Shown: in pieces, positions 6,294-10,753 of the stretch | Layout of the letters: every line of letters starts with the position of its first letter | Numbering within the stretch: position 1 is the first letter of the stretch | Source: Catenibacterium sp. co_0103 | GTDB lineage: Bacteria; Bacillota_I; Bacilli_A; Erysipelotrichales; Coprobacillaceae | Length of the DNA: 10,753 bases | Assembly (NCBI RefSeq): GCF_004168205.1 | Contig: NZ_RCYB01000070.1 | Span: forward strand, 1 to 10,753 | Direction: 5' to 3' | Notes under the pieces: model-generated | The model's database searches: none | The model's input: the letters and a program-made list of their open reading frames with translations, nothing else | What the model was told of the DNA's origin: nothing | Made by a program: the position numbers and the translations under genes

Positions 6294-7039
6294 AAGTAAT
6301 TCTCCGCATAATAGTATGTAATTTCTTGTATATAATAATCCAGGATCATATTCTCTAATACTTCATCTAAGCCTTGAGGAATTGTAAGACCATAAGCATC
6401 CTGCAAATAATCATAATGTCCTATAGTAATCATCTTTGGATTATTCTCTTTCATTTTATTAAGTAACCAAGGATTTAAGTCTACAATTCTTCCTTCCATA
6501 CTTAATAATATGACACAATCATCTTTCTCAGGAGTAAAGAAGTTTGTTTTATATATACTATCTTTTACAACAAGCTTCCCCATTACATAGAAATCTATCT
6601 GCATTCTAGAAAAGTAACTAGCCATCTCATCAGAACCTATAAGTATTACTCTTTTACTATTATAAATCATCTCACATACTTCTTTAATCCATGACATATC
6701 TATGAGTCTTTCATAATCTTCTGATTTAAGAATACTAGAAAATACCTTATGAAGCATCTCATAATCTTTATCATTGATTCTATTTTGTATCTGTACATAG
6801 CGAATACGCATATGACTAGAAAATAATGCTTTAAAGATCATATACTTCTTATAGCCATAAATACGAAAGAATCGATTTAAGCTAGAAGTAGAAACAAAAC
6901 ATCTTTCTGCGAGTTCATTAATAGTTAAATAATCTAATTCATGTCCATTCTCTAATAGTCCTAAGGCAATCTGATAGTTGATATCACGTACTTCTGGATT
7001 ATTAATAAACATGAATAAGGCATTAAAAAAACAATTCAT
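6290..7039 (-). CDS. MurR/RpiR-family regulator, first of a tandem pair
   Basis: The 249-residue product has a clear RpiR helix-turn-helix (about 39-66, INELAERCFVSTSSLNRFFR followed by YGY) and a C-terminal SIS-like domain. RVILIGSDEMA (130-140) and DDCVILLSMEGRI (173-185) occupy the positions of the SIS phosphosugar motifs, but the usual SxSG pattern has become SMEG, so ligand binding may differ. The gene starts at an ATG preceded by GGGGAGGG (7052-7045). The start codon and first codons lie in one arm of a 13-bp inverted repeat, suggesting autoregulation. It overlaps the second regulator by 4 nt and lies 77 nt after NIF3 copy 2. It is likely to control sugar-uptake genes of this region. 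Confidence 0.8.
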   Translation of the reverse strand: MNCFFNALFMFINNPEVRDINYQIALGLLENGHELDYLTINELAERCFVSTSSLNRFFRIYGYKKYMIFKALFSSHMRIRYVQIQNRINDKDYEMLHKVFSSILKSEDYERLIDMSWIKEVCEMIYNSKRVILIGSDEMASYFSRMQIDFYVMGKLVVKDSIYKTNFFTPEKDDCVILLSMEGRIVDLNPWLLNKMKENNPKMITIGHYDYLQDAYGLTIPQGLDEVLENMILDYYIQEITYYYAENYL

Positions 7040-7080
7040 CGTATCCCTCCCCTACAGTTATCATATCATGAATTGTTTTT
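7027..7080 (-). promoter_or_regulatory. 13-bp inverted repeat around the regulator promoter and start codon
   Basis: AAAAACAATTCAT (7027-7039) and ATGAATTGTTTTT (7068-7080) are perfect inverted copies with arm centres 41 bp apart, about four helical turns. On the minus strand an extended -10 (TGATATGAT, 7068-7060) and the ribosome site lie between them, and the proximal arm contains the start codon. If the promoter is real the transcript begins near 7053, so the repeat is a DNA operator. In read-through RNA from the NIF3 gene, it would form a hairpin ending in seven Us, hiding the start codon or terminating. Confidence 0.6.
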
Positions 7081-7116
7081 ATACTTCATTTTTTTCAAAT
7101 TCGTGCTTAAAAATGC

Positions 7117-7902
7117 TTATACATCCATATGATATATACCATAATCATTGGATACAAAGGTAAAAGTCACTTCTGGAAACTGTTTAGATAAATACTCTAC
7201 CATATGTTCCATACCTGGTGCTTCACATGTCATATGATTAATCACTATAAGTGGAATATCATGATCTACTGCCCACTGGACACCTATCCAGTTACTCACA
7301 CCATCATCACTGACTAAACATGCATCTGCACCTTCTTCATACATTTCAAATACATCTGTACAAGCACCTGTACCTATGCCTAATCTATGTATTATTTGCG
7401 TCTTATCTCCTATCATTTCTATACCTTGCTGGTGGTAAGGTTTTATTCTATTAATAATATGCTGTGCACATTCTTCTACTGTCATATTGATATCATGAGT
7501 ATATCTATAGTAAGAATGATCATGTGATTCTTCAAAATCTAGATCTAATGTGTTAGCCCAGCTATCTCTAATGCCATATTCGGGATAGACATCCCATAAA
7601 TCATGACATCTATAAATAGTAATATTATTTTCCTTTAATAATGCTTCTTTTTCTTTTTGTGCTTTATATATAAGTGTAGGTAACGATGTAGATGCGAGAT
7701 AGAAGGGATTCTCATGTGAAATAATAAAATGTATATCATGTTCTATTGCATATTGAATCACTTTATTAGTCGCAACCCAACAAGTAATGACTTTACTTAT
7801 TTCTGTTTGATCATCCCCAAACAATATACGATCTCTTGTACAGCTTCTATTCACCCATTCAGCTTGTGACTCTAATAAGTCTATGATGTCTCTTATTGTC
7901 AT
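7117..7902 (-). CDS. NIF3/DUF34-family dinuclear-metal protein, copy 2
   Basis: This 261-residue paralogue aligns without gaps to the copy at 89-874, about 70% identical by eye count. The same ligand pattern is present: SHEN at 62-65 (H63, E64), CHDLWD (99-104) and INHMTCEAPG (H223, E227). The HHP-to-HEN change is therefore shared and looks like a subfamily trait. The start at 7902 has AAAGGAG 9 nt upstream and gives the same length as copy 1. It sits between the RecJ-like gene and the regulator pair, whereas copy 1 follows the PTS permease. Enzymatic function is not established for this subfamily; a metal-dependent role tied to the carbohydrate locus is inference. Confidence 0.85.
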   Translation of the reverse strand: MTIRDIIDLLESQAEWVNRSCTRDRILFGDDQTEISKVITCWVATNKVIQYAIEHDIHFIISHENPFYLASTSLPTLIYKAQKEKEALLKENNITIYRCHDLWDVYPEYGIRDSWANTLDLDFEESHDHSYYRYTHDINMTVEECAQHIINRIKPYHQQGIEMIGDKTQIIHRLGIGTGACTDVFEMYEEGADACLVSDDGVSNWIGVQWAVDHDIPLIVINHMTCEAPGMEHMVEYLSKQFPEVTFTFVSNDYGIYHMDV

Positions 7903-7924
7903 ATATGTTCACTCCTTTCTTATA

Positions 7925-7955
7925 ATTATACACAAAAAAAGACATTCTTAATCAA
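7925..7955 (-). promoter_or_regulatory. Probable promoter of NIF3 copy 2, inside the upstream terminator
   Basis: TATAAT (7930-7925) is a perfect -10; TTGATT (7955-7950), in the loop and arm of the upstream terminator, could serve as a -35 but with a long 19-nt spacer. Transcription would start near 7918, giving a very short leader before the AAAGGAG site. Confidence 0.45.
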
Positions 7956-7962
7956 GAATGTC
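7934..7962 (-). terminator. Intrinsic terminator overlapping the end of the RecJ-like gene
   Basis: GACATTCTT (7941-7949) and AAGAATGTC (7954-7962) form a perfect 9-bp stem with a 4-nt loop, followed on the minus strand by seven Ts (7940-7934). The stem encodes the last residues of the protein, and the stop codon is at the loop junction. Confidence 0.88.
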
Positions 7963-9174
7963 CACTTGTACTGCGTTAATTGTCATAAGGCTAGTAAAGT
8001 CATTAATAGATAATGTACCTACAATCTTTACTTTCTGACCTTGTTTAAACTGCTTAATTTTATAGTTTGGATTATAGATGATTGTATCAATACCACCTAC
8101 ATTAGGAATAAAGAAACTTAACTTGATATGATCAAAATAATCTTTTACAGGTGCTTCATGAATGACTAAACCTTCAATAGAGATAGGAGTCTTTTCCTGT
8201 CCATTTCCAAATGGTGATAATACCTGTAAGTATTCTTCTATATTTGTCTTAGATAAGTCTGAAATTTCTAATGGAATCACATCTCTTACTCGATCATCAT
8301 CATGGAATTCATCACTAATAAAGTATCCTGCATTAATTTCATCCGCAATAGGTGCAACAGAACGGAACTTACCTGTACCAGGACAACCATAAATAAGGTA
8401 CTTAACCATCTTCTTCGCATTATTTAAAGAACTAAGATAATGTGCCATCTTATTTGTGATAGAACCAGACATAACACTTTCATTATATGTCTTCTTGAAT
8501 TCTCTTTGACGCATATTGTTTTTCTGTCTTGTCTTAGGCGTTAAAGCAACAAACTCAATCGCATCAAAACGACAATCATTTAATAAACCTAAAGTCTTCT
8601 TTAAATGATAACGGTTAGAGTTACGTAGAGGAACTTCTTCAGCCTGAATACCAATACCTGCAAGAGAAGCTAAATACTGATTTTCTTTACCAAGTAATGT
8701 ATTAATAAGCTGTAATACAAGTAAACTCTGTGCAACATCTTCATCCTTATAGTGACCACCAGGTACTAATGGATATACATTGTCACCATCTCTTACTTCT
8801 AACTGATTGCCTAAGATAATATGAAGACCAGGCCCAAAATCATCTTGAGGACCATCAAAAAATTCAAAAGCTGATTTCCCTTTAGCCATTAAGACACCCA
8901 GGAAAATCATTGCACTTTCTAATAAATGATGTAGTTCTGTACTCATGATACAAATATGAATCTTAGACTTAGAAGCACATGCTTCTTTAATGAGATTCAA
9001 TGCTGTTTCACCATTCTCTAAATCTGTAAAGTTATAATAGAATGGTGTGTTGAGTGCTTCATAGTCTTCTTTTGTGAAGCCTCTATGTTCTACATATTTC
9101 GCAATAATAGGATTCACTTCATATGAATCCATAATTTCTTTAGTATGAGATAATTCAACTTCGTGAAATATCAT
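7948..9174 (-). CDS. RecJ-like DHH-superfamily protein lacking catalytic motifs
   Basis: The 408-residue product follows the RecJ plan. The N-terminus has NPIIAKYVEHRGFTKEDYEA (21-40). ASLAGIGIQAEEVPLRNSNR (169-188) corresponds to RecJ ALGTIADVVPL..NR. GTGKFRSVAP (266-275) resembles the DHHA1 GSGRS loop, LSPFGNGQEKTP (319-330) matches RecJ PFG.GN..P, and an OB-like C-terminal domain spans about 345-406. The active-site motifs are gone: DYDVDG is replaced near MSTELHH (77-83), the DHH position reads GNQ (122-124), and the segment carrying motif II and the GGH..AAG core are absent. It should therefore not be a nuclease, and may bind DNA or a partner as Cdc45 does. The start at 9174 has GGGGAG 8 nt upstream, unlike an ATG at 9201. 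It is monocistronic, divergent from the MATE gene. Confidence 0.68.
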   Translation of the reverse strand: MIFHEVELSHTKEIMDSYEVNPIIAKYVEHRGFTKEDYEALNTPFYYNFTDLENGETALNLIKEACASKSKIHICIMSTELHHLLESAMIFLGVLMAKGKSAFEFFDGPQDDFGPGLHIILGNQLEVRDGDNVYPLVPGGHYKDEDVAQSLLVLQLINTLLGKENQYLASLAGIGIQAEEVPLRNSNRYHLKKTLGLLNDCRFDAIEFVALTPKTRQKNNMRQREFKKTYNESVMSGSITNKMAHYLSSLNNAKKMVKYLIYGCPGTGKFRSVAPIADEINAGYFISDEFHDDDRVRDVIPLEISDLSKTNIEEYLQVLSPFGNGQEKTPISIEGLVIHEAPVKDYFDHIKLSFFIPNVGGIDTIIYNPNYKIKQFKQGQKVKIVGTLSINDFTSLMTINAVQVDILD

Positions 9175-9200
9175 TTTTTCACTCCCCTCTTTCCAAAACA

Positions 9201-9206
9201 ATTATA
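9201..9206 (-). promoter_or_regulatory. -10 box for the RecJ-like gene
   Basis: TATAAT (9206-9201) lies 26 nt before the ATG on the minus strand. At -35 only a T-run is found (the A9 tract at 9221-9229 on the plus strand), so the promoter is incomplete by consensus. Confidence 0.4.
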
Positions 9207-9224
9207 ACGAATGGTTCTCTAAAA

Positions 9225-9253
9225 AAAAAGTGTTACTTTCATTTACACTTTTT
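9225..9253. repeat. 9-bp inverted repeat between divergent genes, operator candidate
   Basis: AAAAAGTGT (9225-9233) and ACACTTTTT (9245-9253) are perfect inverted copies with an 11-bp spacer, centres 20 bp apart, in the 139-bp gap between the RecJ-like and MATE genes. It covers the -35 zone of the minus gene and lies just before TTGAAA (9252-9257), a possible -35 for the plus gene whose -10 is poor. A shared regulator site is plausible. Confidence 0.4.
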
Positions 9254-9313
9254 GAAACTTCTCAACGACTTTCTTTTTATTGTGTTAGACTATAGTCATG
9301 AGGAGGGGATTCC

Positions 9314-10657
9314 ATGAAGAAAGATCAATATCAAATGGACATGACGCACGGTCCATTACTTGGTAAGATCTTAATATTTTCTATACCATTAATGTTTTCA
9401 GGGGTGCTGCAGTTATTATTTAATGCAGCAGATGTTATTGTGGTAGGACAGTTTGCTGGTCCACGTTCTATTGCGGCAGTAGGTTCTACATCTTCTGTTG
9501 TCAATCTATTAGTGAGTTTATTTATTGGTTTATCTGTCGGGGTCAATGTACTTGTCGCACGTTTTATTGCCTCACAAAGAGACAAAGATACCCATGAAAC
9601 AGTACACTCTGCCATACTACTCGCAATTGTCTTTGGCTTGGTCTTTGCGATTATTGGTGTGACATGCGCAAGAATAATTCTAGAGGCGATGGGATCACCT
9701 GATGATGTCATCAATCTTGCAACAACCTATTTACGTATCTATTTTGTAAGTATGCCCTTTGTTGCACTTTATAACTTTGGTGCTGCCATATTACGTGCCA
9801 TTGGTGATACAAAAAGACCACTTATATTCCTTATTATAGCGGGTGTTGTGAATGTCATATTAAACTTAATATTCGTTATTATATTCAAGATGGATGTAGC
9901 TGGTGTCGCACTTGCGACATTTACGGCTGAACTTGTTTCGTCAATTCTTATTATTAACTGCTTGATGAAAACAAGTACTGTCATTCATTTAGATATTCAT
10001 GCTTTAAAGTTTCATAAAGATAAAGTGATTCAGATATTCAAGATTGGTTTACCTGCGGGATTACAGGGTGCTATCTTCTCTATTTCTAATATTCTGATTC
10101 AGTCATCTATTAACTCATTTGGTTCTATTGCGATGGCAGGCAATGCCGCAGCAGGATCACTTGAAGGATTTGTTTATCAGTCTATGAATGCCATCTATCA
10201 GGCGTGTGTCACTTTCACAAGTCAGAACTATGGTATTAATGATAGAAAGAGAGTCGATAGAGTCCTTGCATTATGTATTGGAATAGTCACAGTTGTAGGA
10301 CTTGTTTTAGGTAATCTTGTCTACTTCTTTGCGGATGAACTCATTCGTATCTATACAACAGATGTACAAGCTATTGCCTATGGACATGAAAGATTATTGT
10401 ATATATGTGTCCCTTATTTCATCTGTGGCTGGATGGATGTCATAGTTGGTTCATTAAGAGGTTTAGGCTATTCTACTATTCCTATGATTGTATCTTTAAT
10501 AGGTGCATGTGGACTAAGAGTCTTATGGATTCTTACTATCTTCCAATATTTCCATACACTTAATTCTATTTATTTATCATATCCAGTAACATGGGTTGTT
10601 ACTGCAGCAGCACATCTTATTACTTATATGATACTAAGAAAAAAAGCTTTTAACTAA
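9314..10657 (+). CDS. MATE-family multidrug/sodium antiporter
   Basis: The 447-residue membrane protein has the MATE family opening, THGPLLGKILIFSIPLMFSG, then LLFNAADVIVVGQFAG (about 33-48), followed by twelve hydrophobic segments in two six-helix halves. LRAIGDTKRP (near 164) closes the first half and LRGLGYSTIP has the same place in the second, as usual for NorM/DinF/MepA-like exporters. These pumps use sodium or proton gradients to expel cationic compounds. The ATG at 9314 follows AGGAGGGG with a 5-nt gap. It is full length, divergent from the RecJ-like gene, and no other gene is seen in its transcript before the right-edge terminator. The exported compound is unknown. Confidence 0.93.
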   Translation: MKKDQYQMDMTHGPLLGKILIFSIPLMFSGVLQLLFNAADVIVVGQFAGPRSIAAVGSTSSVVNLLVSLFIGLSVGVNVLVARFIASQRDKDTHETVHSAILLAIVFGLVFAIIGVTCARIILEAMGSPDDVINLATTYLRIYFVSMPFVALYNFGAAILRAIGDTKRPLIFLIIAGVVNVILNLIFVIIFKMDVAGVALATFTAELVSSILIINCLMKTSTVIHLDIHALKFHKDKVIQIFKIGLPAGLQGAIFSISNILIQSSINSFGSIAMAGNAAAGSLEGFVYQSMNAIYQACVTFTSQNYGINDRKRVDRVLALCIGIVTVVGLVLGNLVYFFADELIRIYTTDVQAIAYGHERLLYICVPYFICGWMDVIVGSLRGLGYSTIPMIVSLIGACGLRVLWILTIFQYFHTLNSIYLSYPVTWVVTAAAHLITYMILRKKAFN

Positions 10658-10682
10658 AAAAAGCCATTCAGAAATTTAAAAT

Positions 10683-10745
10683 GGTACCCATAAGGAGGAC
10701 AACAACCTGACAGTTGTGATACCCACCTTGTGGGTATCTTTTTTT
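10683..10745 (+). terminator. Strong terminator with an alternative 13-bp pairing (attenuator-like)
   Basis: GATACCCAC (10718-10726) and GTGGGTATC (10730-10738) form a perfect 9-bp stem with a 3-nt loop followed by seven Ts (10739-10745), a clear intrinsic terminator 60 nt after the MATE stop. Upstream, GGTACCCATAAGG (10683-10695) can pair with 10726-10738 over 13 bp, including two wobble pairs, which would destroy the terminator. ACAAC and GTTGT (10713-10717) make a small hairpin inside that fold. It may be the end of the MATE transcript or the leader of a gene beyond the edge. Confidence 0.85.
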
Positions 10746-10753
10746 CATTTCGT

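Noticed and set aside
6978..7163. Plus-strand small open frame across the regulator start and the NIF3 end
   Set aside because: No ribosome site, no conserved features, and it overlaps coding sequence on the other strand at both ends.
8368..8388. Possible Walker A P-loop (CPGTGK) in the RecJ-like protein
   Set aside because: The final Ser/Thr is missing, no Walker B is present, and the position matches the DHHA1 GSGRS loop better.
8162..8392. Plus-strand open frame inside the RecJ-like gene
   Set aside because: It is a shadow of the intact minus-strand gene; no start signal or family resemblance.
9331..9984. Minus-strand open frames opposite the MATE gene
   Set aside because: Both are complements of membrane-helix codons in a clear transporter gene and lack ribosome sites.
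10663..10685. Small hairpin CCATT/AATGG just after the MATE stop as a separate terminator
   Set aside because: Only five pairs with a wide loop and no T-run; the real terminator lies 30 nt further on.
10692..10720. Short ORF start using AAGGAGG before GTG at the right edge
   Set aside because: The spacing of about 17 nt is too long and the frame runs through the terminator; the purine run is better read as part of the RNA fold.
1..10753. CRISPR array, tRNA, rRNA, insertion sequence or phage genes
   Set aside because: No spaced repeats, cloverleaf, transposase or integrase-like protein was seen on either strand.

Overview
The window is AT-rich, densely coded low-GC Gram-positive (Bacillota) DNA. 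AGGAGG-type ribosome sites, sigma-A-like promoters, a PTS permease, MurR/RpiR regulators, a KTGD-type sortase substrate and many intrinsic hairpins suggest a gut Erysipelotrichia/Coprobacillaceae-like commensal. That assignment is inference from gene style; there is no rRNA or other marker here.

Layout, left to right. Positions 1-2243 (minus strand) form a sugar-uptake operon: a lactose/cellobiose-type PTS EIIC permease, a divergent NIF3/DUF34 protein, then a strong hairpin that overlaps the ribosome site of a gene leaving the left edge. Positions 2244-2595 are a 352-nt divergent control region. It has a perfect-consensus promoter for the PTS operon with a cre-like site at its predicted start, upstream repeats that look like operator elements, and a plus-strand leader ending in a hairpin that masks the ribosome site of the next gene. 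Positions 2596-3822 (plus) encode a short, cytoplasmic alkyl-sulfatase-type metallo-beta-lactamase-fold hydrolase. It converges, through a shared terminator hairpin, on a secreted alpha/beta-hydrolase (3857-5476, minus) with a signal peptide, Thr/Lys/Asp linker and sortase anchor.

Positions 5598-7039 (minus) hold two co-translated, degenerate RpiR-family regulators. A long perfect inverted repeat flanks their predicted promoter and covers the first start codon. Next comes a second NIF3-like gene (7117-7902), about 70% identical to the first by eye. Both copies replace the usual His-His metal pair with His-Glu. Upstream of it, at 7948-9174, is a RecJ-like protein that has lost every DHH catalytic motif. 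A divergent MATE transporter (9314-10657) follows, and the window ends in a terminator that can also form a longer alternative pairing, as attenuators do.

A working picture is a sugar-responsive region: RpiR regulators sense a phosphosugar and control the PTS/NIF3 operon and possibly the surface esterase. The most unusual features are the RNA or DNA hairpins over three translation starts, the attenuator-like element at the right edge, and the apparently inactive, Cdc45-like RecJ paralogue.
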